Below, piece by piece: positions 10,040 through 21,577 of a stretch of DNA of 64,000 bases (positions are counted from its first letter, which is position 1; the number at the start of each line of letters is the position of its first letter). The notes beneath the pieces were generated by a model. The model did not search any database. It was given only the letters and a program-made list of their open reading frames with translations, and was not told the origin of the DNA. Source of the stretch: Agarophyton chilense (taxonomy: Eukaryota; Rhodophyta; Florideophyceae; Gracilariales; Gracilariaceae); contig JARGXX010000129.1 of NCBI GenBank assembly GCA_030374765.1, positions 496,001 through 560,000 of the forward strand, given 5' to 3'. The position numbers and the translations under genes are program-made.

Positions 10040-12663
10040 TCACAGGGGCGGCGCAGAAGTAACTCCGTCGTCCTCATTGGAATCAGCAGGAGCGAAACCG
10101 GGACTAGGGTCACTCGAGAAGCCTACCGTACCACTAGAACCCGCCACAGCGAGCCGAGCACGCATCTTCGGCAGAGATTCACCTGAGAAACTATTGTCCC
10201 CATCTGAGGCCTCCCAGTCGCTCAGACTTAGACCGTACCGGGAATCCAAGTCTGCAGTTACTCTCTGGGACATCACTTGGGCATTCTGCTGCAGGATATT
10301 GACCATGGCTGTGTTTAGATCGTGACCCTGTTGGACAACCGCGGCGTAGCGTGCCGAGCGACGCGCTCAGGAGCAAGCCTCCCTTAGGACTGTCGCAATG
10401 TCCACCGAGGCAGTAATAATAGAGATACGGTACGGCAGGAATGACAGTGACCCGAAGCTGCAGCCGTTTCGGAAGCGGGAAAATGTGGCAACGGAGAAGA
10501 CGGAGCGATATCGACGCCCCCAGTGGACGTTTGAGCCAGTGCATCAACTACAGAACTTTCGTATTCGACAGTAACCTCGCCGGGAGGGATGTACACTTGG
10601 GCGAAGAGCGGCTCGTATGAGAGTTCTTCCTGAGAAACAGCGCCCGGAGGAGCTGGAGGAGAGGAAGCGGTCGACAACACAACAGCGAACTCAACCGGAG
10701 GATCGGCGCCCTTTACGGGAAGGACGAAGGGATCTTCCCCGAAGGGTTTTCCATCGGACATACCAGCGGGAACCAACGGCGTGGCTTCCACATCAGGCTC
10801 GAAGCACAGTGGATCGAAACCAATGGCCTTCGGATACTATTCTGTCACATGACGCCTCAGAATGTCCGATGGTTGATTCCTCAAAGGCTTGGTGGAATAG
10901 GCACGAGCGTCGTCCCGACCCTGCGGATGTAGTGGAATCGGCGTGTACGAGTCGGTATTGTGTTCATACCAAACGAACCCGAGAGTCTTGCCCCACTCGA
11001 CCAGTAGGACATGATCCAAAAGGGTCTCGGGCTCTTCGAAGTCGACCTGGATTCCACGGACGATATTATGAATGCCCAGGTTTCGTAGGAAGCGGATCAT
11101 GATGTCTGGGAGCGGAACTAGACAACCTCGAGGACCGAGTATGTTCTCGTCGTTCCAAAACCCCTCAATCATCCAAATGGACATTACCACGGACTCCGTA
11201 CTTCGCGATATCCAGGATGGCCACAGGGGAAATCACTCCGAACTCAACGAAGAGTACCTGCCAGGACACCCAATACCTTCGGTCATTTTCGTCGCCCATG
11301 AGTTGGGACGAGTTACCACCCAGACGGCGTTGAAACCAAAAAAAGCGGCGAGACACGCCAGTACATGGCCCATTGGTTTTCATTCACAAGAGGCAGCGGG
11401 AGGTATAACGGAGGACGTTTGTCTGCGCTCATGTCGTTAAACTCCACCTGGTGCCAGCAGAAGAAGAACGCCAGGGACTGACGTAAACGACCATCGGGCT
11501 CGTGCAGCTCGTTCGAATAGACCCTATTGGAAATCGAAAAAAGGCGTTCATACGGCGGACTAAAGCACATGAGCGCGGAAAAATTGTGACTCGCCGGAGA
11601 AAATCTCACATGAGGCGAGATGAAGTCCTTGTATAGGTCTGAAAGGAGTTTGTTCACCCTGAACTGATACTCGGCTTCCTTCTCGCAGCGGGCGTACGGC
11701 ATGACCGATTGGATGAGGGTGGGACAGTGCGTCGCCGAACGCGGATCCACAGGACAATGCAACCATCGGACACACCACGAAACGCTGCGCGCGTTCTTGC
11801 TGTCCCTCCGGAAATCGGGTATTTTGGCAAACCTTCGGGCGTCGAGATACAAATGACAGAACCGCTGATTTTATTACACAGAGGACGGCAGAATTGCATG
11901 GCGCACCGCCCACGAATTCCGTCCGATGGTATGGTCATAGCGGTCCCCTCCGCGTTCATAGGCCACTTGGTATCCCGAGGAGCTCCCTGCTTGGTTGTTT
12001 GAAGCTATGGGGCCGCTGCCCACAGGCTTGTTTGCCAGAAAATGTATATGAAAACAGACGGAAGCGACAAAGTCCGGAGGGAGAATAGCGTATCCGATTG
12101 GATTCTAAGGGGGGTTCGGCATCGCGCACGACCAATGAAAAAGTATCACAATGAGAAGACGAGACAACGGAATTGACCTGAGCGGATTGACAGGCCTAAA
12201 CCACAGTGGAAGAAGCGCGGAGGTTCGCCAAAGAAAGAGCGGAGACAAAGGAATACCCCAATGACCGTCAGGCGAGAAGAAGCGAAGGGACCATCTCGCC
12301 GACGCGACACGAAGAATGCGTCGGCGATGGACCTATGGCCAGCGCCCACGGCGCGCGTGAGTTTCAGTCCTTAGGCAAATTAACTGCCACCCCGGCGCCC
12401 ATGGTCAGCTCACGCTGCCTTTTACCCCCGCAGGTGATGACGACGCGACACCCCGACGCGCCCAATCGTATTGGGAGCAACGAAGTGATCACGTCCATTG
12501 GCTCAATCATGAGGCCATCCGGATTTCGCTGTGACGGCCAAATCCTAAAGAGTGAGTATAGTATTCTACTATGTCGGGAAATCCGAGAGGATGATTTTTC
12601 GCGAAGTCGCAGTTGGAACTCATAAGTGAGTGATGTCATCAAACTTGTGATATGAAACGGCAC
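10040..12663 (-). pseudogene. Antisense accessory ORF within the chromovirus (unknown protein)
   Basis: Several minus-strand frames join into one protein-like series, transcribed toward pol. 12663-12364 includes RNPDGLMIEPMDVITSLLP. 11852-11313 includes YQFRVNKLLSDLYKDFI, PPYERLFSISNRVYSNEL and FFFCWHQVEFNDM. 11383-11165 includes RRYWVSWQVLFVEFGVI. 11190-10837 includes IEGFWNDENILGPRG and LLDHVLLVEWGKTLGFVWYE. 10791-10384 is acidic and Pro-rich. The last part, to 10040, reads ARYAAVVQQGHDLNTAMVN then a Ser/Asp-rich tail. At least three frameshifts and several stops break it. I do not recognise the family. It ends 176 bases from the pol stop, convergent with it. Alternatives are a host-gene capture or a nested element. 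That it was coding is reasonably clear from composition; its function is unknown. Confidence 0.5.
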
Positions 12664-12861
12664 ACCGCGTAGGATGCCAGGAGACAGGGTACATTAGTGG
12701 AACACGTGGTATCACGAGTGGAGTGGCTTGCAACGGTGCATGTAGTGGCGATCCACGTGGCTAGTTTTACTACCCTTTGTAGCTAGACGTCCATTAGGGA
12801 CCATACCTATACAGTGGTTTGGCTAAGTGGCTGACCACTGGGTATTATTTATATATTTATT

Positions 12862-13223
12862 TGGGCACTCACCCTGGCACACAGTATATAGTGCACCAGA
12901 GGTGAGCGCCGACTCCATGTAAAGGAGACAACATGGGCATCATGACTATTCTGTTCCTCGCTTAGGATTCCTTAACCGGAGATCCGGACGAGCTATAATA
13001 GATAGTCAGCTCCCAACCACTTCACGAGCCGTCTTGTACCTACGTCCCATCAACGTTTTACAGTTGCACTGTTCACCCTCGCTGGCGAGTAGTTGCCTTA
13101 CACCCCACTTCCAGCTCACTTGTGTTGTAGCTCTACCACCCCTTTTACTTCGCCGCGAGCGACCCATCGGCAGTCCGAACGCTGTCGCAGGTGTCTGCTC
13201 TCTCCGTTAGAGCGGATACTACA
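12862..13223 (+). repeat. LTR2-like repeat, copy A
   Basis: About 360 bp, starting near TGGGCACTCACC and ending GGATACTACA. It matches the reverse complement of 17811-18129 throughout (GTGAGCGCCGACTCC, GGATTCCTTAACCGGA against GATTCCTTCACCGGA, GAGCGGATACTACA). The TG...CA ends suggest a solo LTR of a second family inserted into the 3' end of the chromovirus, only 8 bp from its 3' LTR. No target duplication was found. Confidence 0.5.
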
Positions 13224-13231
13224 GTGAGATA

Positions 13232-13677
13232 TGTGAAGGAGCAACGATAATGGTTGAGCCCTGTAGGCCGCCGGGGCATGACGTATCTTATAGACGCCAC
13301 ATCGACTGGCCGACCTCAGATGGGCTCGTTTAAATTATTATTTTATTTCAATTAGTGTCGTAGATTGGTATGACAGTGCCATGGAGATCCAAGCACCTCG
13401 CCATTGTTAATTACTTGGCTTTGGTGACGTTCCTCTCTTAGAGTACGGTAGGCACCGTTACGATACTAAATAAACCCCTTGGGTATATTAGTTCCACCAA
13501 CGGGTCTTCAAGCCATTTTTTCCGTAGCTCCAACCTGTAGGAATACGCATTAAAGGCCAGCCCATTGCACCAAGTACTCTGGGAGTGCCGCCGTCAAGGA
13601 TACGAATCTTAGGACCTGCTCTACCACGCTCTCTCAGGTTGAGACCAGTACGCTGACCCACCAGTCATTGCGTTACA
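13232..13677 (+). repeat. LTR1, 3' copy of the chromovirus
   Basis: 446-bp partner of 3037-3490 with the same termini (TGTGAAGGAGC...GCGTTACA). Its antisense B box is degraded (GATTCGTATCC instead of GGTTCGAATCC). Followed by AAAGG, similar to the AAAGT before the 5' copy. Confidence 0.75.
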
Positions 13678-14353
13678 AAAGGGAAGACGATGGAGTCACT
13701 GAGCACCATAAAGGCAGAAAAACGTGTACGTTACATGTTTGTACCACTATTAATTGTATCTGACATAGGTTCTTCGGTGACTTCAATGAATACGTTGCAT
13801 TAAATGGTACCGACGTCGGCCTACATAATTTAGTGCATGCATCATAGCGCGGTATTTCGACAACAATATGTTTAGTTTTTGGTGTCAAAAGGTACCAAAA
13901 TGGGTATCAGCGAGATCATTTATGGAGCTTTTTGGAGTTTAGTAGTTAATTGATCGCTTTTTACAACTTTTGTTTGTCAATAGTTCGTCTGTGCGTGGAT
14001 AGGACGAGACGCAACACAAATAACAAGTAATTACGATGAGTTGATGGTAAAAAGTCACCCCACGGCCCTGTTCTCATATGCTTTGTTCTATGGTTTGAGC
14101 GAAGCCTACAATAAACTAGCGACTTCTAAATGTTCTTTTCCCCCATCTCACATGATCCTTCCTTCGGGGTTGGTCACCATGCGTTCCCATAAAAGCACCA
14201 ATTGGCTGGTAGAATCGGTGGTCGCTGCTGCCAGGCACAGTCAGAAGCGTGCAGACAAGAGGCACCGCTTGGAAACCTGTCATAAACATGTTCGGTAAAT
14301 TCGCTAATCTGAACAAATGACGAATGCGAAGGTCTAAGCGTGCTTAACAGATA
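13678..14353. other. Spacer between LTR1 copies
   Basis: About 680 bases with no convincing ORF, RNA gene or repeat. Short plus-strand frames here (14041-14298) lack any recognisable motif. Confidence 0.4.
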
Positions 14354-14799
14354 TGTGAAGGAGCGATGACAATGGTTGAGCACTGTAAGCCGCCGGGCCC
14401 TGAGATATCTTACAGGCGACACGTAGACGGGTGGACCTCAGGTGGACTCATGTAGATTAATAATTTTTTTTAATTAGTGTAATAGATTAGTATTACAGTG
14501 CCAGGGATATCTCAGTGCCTCGACAGTACTATTTACTTGGCTCGAGTGACTCTTCTCCCTTAGTGGAAAGTAGGCACCGTTAGGGTACTATATAACCACC
14601 TTTGATATATCAGTTCCACCCTTTGGTCTTCAAGCCATCGTTTCCGTATCTCCAACCTGTAGGACTACGCAGTAAACGCCAGCCCATTGCATCAAGTACT
14701 CTGGAAGTGCCGCCGTCAAGGTTTCGAACCTTAGGACCCGCTCTACCACGCTACCACCGATCGAGACCCGTACGCTGACCAAACGGTCATTGTGTTGCA
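14354..14799 (+). repeat. Solo LTR1
   Basis: Third copy of the 450-bp LTR, same strand, TGTGAAGGAGCGATG to TGTGTTGCA. No internal retroelement region adjoins it, so it is read as a solo LTR left by recombination. The best antisense Pol III-like boxes are here: TGGTAGCGTGG (A box) and GGTTCGAAACC (B box) on the minus strand, 15 bases apart. No clear target duplication. Confidence 0.7.
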
Positions 14800-16018
14800 G
14801 TTTACTACCAAGGGTGGCGGCTGAGCTCCGGTTCTTTGCTACCCGATGTTCCGGTCCTACTGTAAAGCCTACCCTGGTCTAACTAAAATAGGGCAATTAC
14901 TAAAGCTGCGTCAGTGTCATTTTACGTGTACCTGCTCGGCTCTTGTGTCATCTGCTCTTCCATTGGACATTCCCTCCGATCTCATTGTCCATGTGTCCGA
15001 CCCCTGTATCTCCGATCTCGTTCCTGGTAGCGCCACGTGGTCGGGTGGTCATCAACAGCCTTTTCCACTGCTTCGACCATTAGGTACTCCCTTTCCGCTC
15101 CTACACTCGGTTACGCTACTATACTACACTTTGCAAGACTTTTAGCATAAAGGACTACAGAGAGTGCGCATGTGTATCAGAAGAAAGAGGCTCAGATCAA
15201 ATTCTTGGCTCCCATAATAGTCGTTCCCTTTCAAGATATGAAACCCTTTTAGATTTGAGACGCAGTCAGTAAGTACAAAAAACCATATGATGAGAAGCGG
15301 AGGTTGTCCAACTACAATGCTCTTCGTAAGGTAGTGGGAAAGGCTACATATCGCTCGCTGTGTTCGTTCAACTACACACTAAAGCTGAGTTGAAAAACCC
15401 ACAAAAAACGAGGTAGGAACATGACAAGAACAACGGTCTCTAGTGTAGGACAACGCTTGGAGCGGAGACACCACGAAAATGATCGGGATCTTCATCTCTT
15501 GAGAGAAACGCCTCAGGCGGAGGAGACGGGTCCCAGCGAAGCACAGAAACATAGCCACTCTGGAAAGGCCCGACGGAGTCGGGTGTAAGACCGAGGCCAA
15601 TCCGGTGCGATATACCTAGAGTGTTTAGGTCAGCACGGCACAGTCCGGGGTGTGATCAATCCTAGGCGGAGTGGTATCAAGGCGATTGTCCGAAAAGGAG
15701 CGAGTACACTCGTATGAGGTGGACGAGCGGGGTGAGTAGTGCGGCCACTCATGACAGCCAAAAAGGAGAACAAGAAGAAACGGGGGCGAAACCCCTATAC
15801 AGGGGCGAGACTACGACAAGTGTTGGCGATTTAATATGAACCCACGGTGGTGGTAGCACTCTGGTCGACAGAGGGGTGGATGAACTAACGTGCGACGGGC
15901 GCTCACGCAGTATGCGGTGAAGACTCGCCGAAGGCGAAGAGTTCAGAGCCAAGACCCCCTCCTTGGGATCTCCCAAGAGGGTGTTTACTGGGGAGCAGTG
16001 CTCAACCTCCTAAGTAGT
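14800..16018. other. Unassigned transposon-derived spacer
   Basis: Contains short frames on both strands (14846-15145 plus; 15379-15600 and 15749-15976 minus) with no recognisable domain. It lies between a solo LTR1 and the second copy of the 1-241 repeat, so it is probably the decayed 3' part of that older element, but nothing in it proves this. Confidence 0.35.
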
Positions 16019-16307
16019 GTTGGGCGCGGCCCTGACAGTGGGCGCGCGCCCGAAAAATAAATACTAAATATCTAGTGCATAGCCAAATAATACTAACCAT
16101 TAGGTAAAACCCGGGCCACGTGTGGCACGCCTCGTACTCGAGCGTCGGCATCCGTGCAGTGCACGTGTGCCACCAGTGTGCACTCCCGGTCCTAACCGGC
16201 CGTCAGCACGCTATAACGGTAAAGCTTGTCATAGCCCAAGCTAGTCCTCAAGCGAGCGACCTCCCTAAGTCCTGCAAAGAAACTCCCTTGAAGGGCATTG
16301 TCCTTCA
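16019..16307 (+). repeat. Probable LTR, second copy of the 1-241 repeat
   Basis: Starts TGTTGGGCGCGGCC and ends TCCTTCA. From about 16068 it aligns with 1-241. If these are the two LTRs of one element, the chromovirus and solo LTR1 sit nested inside it. The proposed 5' edge rests only on the TG and cannot be checked, because copy 1 is cut by the window. Confidence 0.45.
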
Positions 16308-17810
16308 TCTAGTGAACAGGCAGTACTTAGGTTTCAACTACTTTAAAAACTAGTATAGCCAAAATACACTTGCAAGGGACGAAAATTCAGAGCAAAAGCT
16401 CGGAGAGCTTAGAAAAAGGCAGCAGCAGCACTACAATAACCGATAATTTCAAATAATTAGATAAGGAAGTTGTTTTCGTAGCGTGATGAAGAGTCCTGAT
16501 GCGTGAACTGTGTAAAACTGCGTGAATCACGCAGCGGTGCGTGATCACTTCACGTACTGCCTGCATGATCTCACGCAGAGCCAGCGTTAAATCAGGCATG
16601 TCTGCGGGGAGTCATGGAAACGACGTCAACTTACGTTAGCGGAGAGTGATAAAATTAACTTCAAGCTGCTTAATGGGGCAAAACAGAGGTACATATGACT
16701 GATTGGGGACGGGCTTTCGCATAAACTTTCGAAGACTATGCCAGGTCGCACAGAAGAATGAAATATGCCGCAACCTAGTAGTCGATAGCGTACATAGAGA
16801 GATTTTCCGCCGATGTATCATCAGGTGTGCAATTGTTGGACAGGTTCTGAAGATATAAATTCGATTCTCCTACCCCACTCCCCAACTCCCTGATTCCTGG
16901 CAAGAAAGATATCATTTCTGTCTATTTATCAGATACGAGTTCTTCGAGTTTTCAATAGAGTAAAGCTCACAAAGCATGTAAGACAAAAGTCCAAGACAGA
17001 ATATTCTTAATCAATACAAAAAAACGCACAAATTCTGGAACAAATAACAATCCAAGTCCTTCAATTTGAAGCTTCTGATACATTTTAGCAAAACCATTCT
17101 CCGCCTTTCTGTGCCTATCGAGCTGCGCTTGAAACCTTCGACTGGCTCGCGTTAGAAGAAGTGAACGCTGACGATCGGGCCCATTGTGGAACTACATCGC
17201 ATTACTTGATTTCTCGTTTTACAGCCTCTTTCGCTCTGCTTCTTTTCTTGCAACTACCAACTTCATTAATTCGGGAGATAAGTAGAGCAAATATTTGTAG
17301 AAGTTTGTAGATTCTGGGCCATTTTGTGGTCATTAGTCTCAAAAGCTTTAAGAATCGGTCCTCCCCAGAAGTTCTACATAGAAATATAAACGGCCGATGC
17401 CAGGAGACCATGAGATCGGTGAGAAGCTCTTAAACTTTTTTCCCAACCTCAAAAAAGTCAGAATTTATCTCCGATTTTTCTACAGCGCTGGATGAATGCT
17501 TGAAAACTCTCGTTTAAGCCTGGGACTCATGTACAGAATGAAAAAAACCCTCTGGAGTTCTTAACACATCGCTTGGGACTCAGTTGATGCCAAAAAGGCT
17601 GAATTTGCAGCCCATCTCTTGATATATATTCTTTAAATACTGCTTTTGAGGCAACCGTTGTTAGTTTTTCTTTATGATCCCCTCAGACTTATGTCAGTGT
17701 TCATCAAGGCCAGTGGTGTTTGCCTTGGCTGGTTTAATGTGAAATTCGCCGTGTTTGCGCGATATGAGCGGCCGCCTCAGATCTAAGTTATGGAATTTTT
17801 CACGTTTCAG
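16308..17810. other. AT-rich spacer, nothing recognised
   Basis: About 1.5 kb. All frames are short (longest about 77 codons), and no repeat, RNA gene or domain was seen. Confidence 0.5.
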
Positions 17811-18129
17811 TGTAGTATCCGCTCTTCGGAGAGAGCATACACCTACGACAGTGTTCGGGACTGCCAAATGGGTGCTTGCGGCTAAGGGGAAGGTGTGGTA
17901 GAGCAGAACACTAGCGAGCTAGAATGGGGGTTGTAAGGCCCCACTTGCCAATGAGGGTGGTTGGTACTATTGAACGGACAACTACTTGTTGTAGCTTGTT
18001 CGGATATCCGGTGAAGGAATCTTTAACAAGGAACAAGTGAGTTGTGAACCCGTTTGTTGTTTCCTTTACTTTGGAGTCGGCGCGCCCTTCTGTGCCTTAA
18101 GTACAGTGCACAGGGGTGAGCGCCGCACA
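17811..18129 (-). repeat. LTR2-like repeat, copy B (inverted)
   Basis: Reverse complement matches 12862-13223. On the minus strand it starts TGTGCGGCGCTCACC and ends GAGCGGATACTACA, so TG...CA ends are intact. About 40 bp shorter than copy A through small indels. No internal region adjoins it, so it is likely a solo LTR. Confidence 0.55.
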
Positions 18130-18776
18130 TAATAATATCTAGATATAAACTTTGTTAGCCGATTAACCCCTCTACAGTACGGGATAATGCTTGCCACGTG
18201 GCTACTCACAACAGTATATGCGCCGTTGCCAATCCGGTATTTCCCTACAAAGGGTCGAATCGGATGCGCCGTGGCAGATCGAGGTCCCACGTGTTACATA
18301 CCACCTCACGGACCATCTGCGGGGCTGCTTCATAACTTCATCCTAATCGTTGCACCCATTTATGAGTATCATCATACTTATCCAAAAAAAATTTCCATCG
18401 GCGTTCCGACAATGCAGAATACTACATTCAGCTCCAACTCTTCTTCAACTCACCAATTATACGGCCTAATTCTTTTGCTTGAAAAAGACGAAGAACCTTT
18501 GGAGCTGTTCGTAGAAGAAGTATTCATGAAGCAGCGCAGCAAAATACATCTGAAAACAGCGCACGCAAAAATATTAGCGAATGCGCTGTGAGACTCCCTG
18601 CTGTGATACAGCAACGTCGCGATACGCTGATGCAGTGGGAGGTACGTAAAGGTAATCCAACGCGTAATCCATGAGGGTAATAAAACGCACAGACACTAGC
18701 GGGTGGTGCAACAGGAGGAGGCCTGCGTTAGTGTTGTCGTACAATCACCTCTGGGGTATGCTACTGTCTTGTCTCG

Positions 18777-18820
18777 GGAGCGTGGTGACGCTCAATCGTA
18801 AGGAGCGTGGTGACGCTCAA
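18777..18820. repeat. Two identical stem-loops in tandem
   Basis: GGAGCGTGGTGACGCTCAA occurs at 18777-18795 and again at 18802-18820. Each copy folds as GAGCGT-GGTG-ACGCTC. Confidence 0.7.
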
Positions 18821-19660
18821 CCTTAGAAGGTAGAAGTGATAAATCTCGATGGTAACAGAGCACCGTGAAAACCCTCAGGGGCAAACGGCGGGGCAACTAG
18901 CCTATACCGTGTAGGTGAGCGATGGTAGACGTCGACGCGCTGTAAAACCTATGTGGTATTTGAAAAACAATGAACCAGAAGGTATAGTTGTGACCCAATT
19001 GGTGCCTGTCTTTCTCAAACTAGGGTGGAGGATGTGCAGTTCCCTATTTGCAGTGGACTGCACTCTCCAGATCACCCAGGAGGTGCCAGCAAGGAACGGT
19101 TTCTGGCCTAGTGTCAGAGACCTGGCCAGCACTGCCTACAGTGCCAGGTGGCCACTCCACTACTGTTCTAAAATAAATAGAATTAATCTCCCTAGTAATG
19201 ATTGTCATCAGTATGAGGGGGGGGCCCTTCGCGCCAAATATCCCTACACGTCTGACCCGTGGCACGCAAATGCACTCCCACCCAATAATTATCGAGTTCA
19301 CTTTGCTACAGTGCCGTGCGCCGCCCAAGTGCCGACCAATCAGTCAGAATACGTTTTTACACCTCCGACCCTCAGGCTCCAAAACAGCATATATGGTGCA
19401 CTGATGATGAACCGGGTCAGACAACTCGGCTCTTGACCCTAACCACAAAAAAACCTCCAAATTTCAGGCATGGGCCACAGCACTCTATGATGACAAGAGA
19501 CTGAGTGCTGTGATTCACAGCCCTGGGACCTAGGCAAGGCCGAGCTCGTGTGCAGGCCGCCATCGTAGTAACCCACTGAGTACCACGGATCTGGGAAAAG
19601 TCAGGTGCTGCGTGGTACACTGATCGTTTGACGGCGATTCAGGAAGTCTTGAGGGTTTCC

Positions 19661-19699
19661 CAGACCTTATCCCAGCAGACCTTGCTGGTATAAGGTCTG
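19661..19699. repeat. Long inverted repeat (hairpin)
   Basis: CAGACCTTAT pairs perfectly with ATAAGGTCTG. Inside, CCAGC pairs with GCTGG around a 7-nt loop. Confidence 0.75.
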
Positions 19700-20201
19700 G
19701 GGAGGCCGCCGTGTCGTATTTCTGGGGGCTGGAAAGCGCTTGCTCCACTGCGTGTCAGGGAGTATTGCCGTGAGTAATAGCAAACCCATCCCAACAACTG
19801 GACGCGGGTTAAACGGCATACGGCTTGAAAACAGGCTGGGCACACTTCGTCCGTCACTTTTCAACAGAAGTGTGTCGAGAGTCCCTGTGCTGCGCATGAG
19901 TTGCATTGGGTAATAAATAAGTCTTGCAGCTTTTTTTTTAAGTAAGACAGCTGCATGCAACCAGCTTCGGTGGGTGCAAAGCAACAAACTGCAACCAAAG
20001 ATCAAACATTTTTCTTCACACGGTTTAGTTGTGTTGGTTTTTTATATTATTACATAAACTTTGTCGTAGATTCGAAGAGCTAGCACAAGCTCAAAATAAA
20101 ATGAATAAAGAAGAAGAAGAGAGACAAAACTATGGAGGCGTGAGAGATGGAGACGAAGAAGAAGAGGTTCTGGAGAAAACAGAGGCGCGACAATCGCAGG
20201 A

Positions 20202-21577
20202 ATGGAAGGACCCGAAAGGGTAACGGTTACTGTCGAAGATGCTCCAGATGAAGTACAAGTAAACGAAACTGGTCAGCAGGTGCAAGATCCAGTTGTCGTC
20301 GCGGATTTGAACGAAGATGAAATCATTACAGCTCCAATCATCGGTGGATCACTTCCAAGTACCACGAGAACCACTGAAAAACATCCTCGGGCTAATGTCG
20401 AAGAAGAGATGCCTGCTCCGATGGAAGTTGAAGAAGATGAAATCACTCCAGCTCCCGCACCGCACCATCCGCTGAGTCAGAGCTTCAGCAGGTTCCTACT
20501 TTTGCTATTCATTCAGAAGAACAACAATCGCTCCAAGAGCTTGATTCGACCGTCATGCTGTTTGCCAGACGTCCAGATCGTGGATTGTATCGCGTTTACT
20601 ACGCATGGGATTCCGATGCTGCTCAAGCATGGATTGATCCAGCCACTCGTGCAAGCATTCCTCAGTTTGAGACGTTGTCCACCGTAAGAACCCGCAGATG
20701 CAGAAAATGCGGTGAGTTTTCACACACCTATGGTTCTTGTCCGTACGAAGACTGGACGTTACGAATTCATAGTTGCAAGTGGTGTGGGTGTGTGCTTTTA
20801 GGAAAAGAGGTACATGGAGTCTGTTGTGGCATGAAACGAAATTCAGGATGGGGGGTCACATTTCGTAGACGCCATACTAATGAAGAAATACGAAGCATAT
20901 ACCGTTCAAGAGCATTCCACTCGAACTCCTTAAACTTGAATACGCTTTTTGCCACCACTCAAGCGTTTATGGACATGTCCTATGTCACAGGATGTGGCCC
21001 TTCGTTTCTCAGACTAGAAGGAACTGCAGCACTCGCTCTCCCGGCACACAGACAGAGCAGCACGCGGTATAGTTTTCTTTGGGGCGCAGGGCCTCCTTCT
21101 CTGGATCCTGCTCACTATACACGAGCAAACCTGCGAGCGTTTATCCAAGACATCAACGTGAAACACATGGTTCCGAGACTTTACGAGGTGATTCAGCCCA
21201 AACCTGATGTGGTGCGGGAGCGGTATCGAGCGATGCTGACAACGGAGCAAATTCAGGCACAAGAAGAAAATACGGTTGACGTAAGCTCGCAAGGTGCGAA
21301 CGAGGGAGTGATATTGTGCGGATATGAGGGCACCACAACTGCAACAGTGTCTGATGACAACGTAGGTGCAGGTCCGATGTCCGAAGATGCTCCTGGAGCT
21401 GGACCATCCATGATGAGAACCTTCGTAGTCGATCCAGGTGGTCTGTACCATGTCGAGGCCCAGGTGCCTCAGTTGACTGAGGGCACAGTTGCGGAAGAAC
21501 ACGCAGCTATCACAGGCGACACGGAGCAAGAAGGGGCTGCAGTAAACTCTAACAGCAACCCCCCGAGTGCGGTATAA
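20202..21577 (+). pseudogene. Helitron RepHel N-terminal part, Cys-rich zinc-finger region
   Basis: An ATG at 20202 opens a Glu/Pro-rich, low-complexity N-terminus. A frameshift near 20500 leads into a 1-kb open frame (20555-21577) with CRKCGEFSHTYGSCPYE, then HSCKWCGCVLLGKEVHGVCCG, the paired Cys clusters that precede Rep in Helitron proteins. Later residues are less conserved and end in a Ser/Gly/Glu-rich stretch. The frame closes at 21575-21577, while the next frame (from 21567) continues the protein, so a single indel separates the two halves. It would be one polypeptide with the Rep and helicase below if intact. Confidence 0.65.

Larger units (their letters stand above)
3037..13677 (+). 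mobile_element. Degenerate Ty3/gypsy chromovirus with nested insertions
   Basis: Bounded by two alignable direct repeats (3037-3490 and 13232-13677), both starting TGTGAAGGAGC and ending TTACA. Inside, in order on the plus strand, are gag, protease, reverse transcriptase, RNase H, integrase and a chromodomain, which defines the chromovirus branch. All are broken by stops or shifts. Bases 3494-3511 (TGGTCTCCCGACTTAGAA), three bases after the 5' LTR, look like a tRNA primer-binding site. The outer flanks read AAAGT before and AAAGG after, an imperfect 4-5 bp target duplication. The unit is unusually long because it also holds an antisense ORF (10040-12663) and a second LTR-like repeat (12862-13223). 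Confidence 0.75.
18130..20028. other. Spacer left of the Helitron, with hairpins
   Basis: About 1.9 kb. Overlapping open frames on both strands at 18.9-20.0 kb lack domains. It contains twin 16-nt stem-loops (18777-18820) and a long hairpin (19661-19699). The Helitron 5' end must lie here or nearby, but I could not place it. Confidence 0.4.

Noticed and set aside
3037..14799. The 450-bp repeats as tRNA-derived SINEs
   Set aside because: TG...CA ends, the arrangement around a complete gag-pol unit and an adjacent primer-site-like sequence fit LTRs better; the tRNA-like module is reported separately.
18915..19436. 173-codon plus-strand ORF left of the Helitron
   Set aside because: Equally long frames overlap on both strands, there are no motifs, and the composition is random-like.
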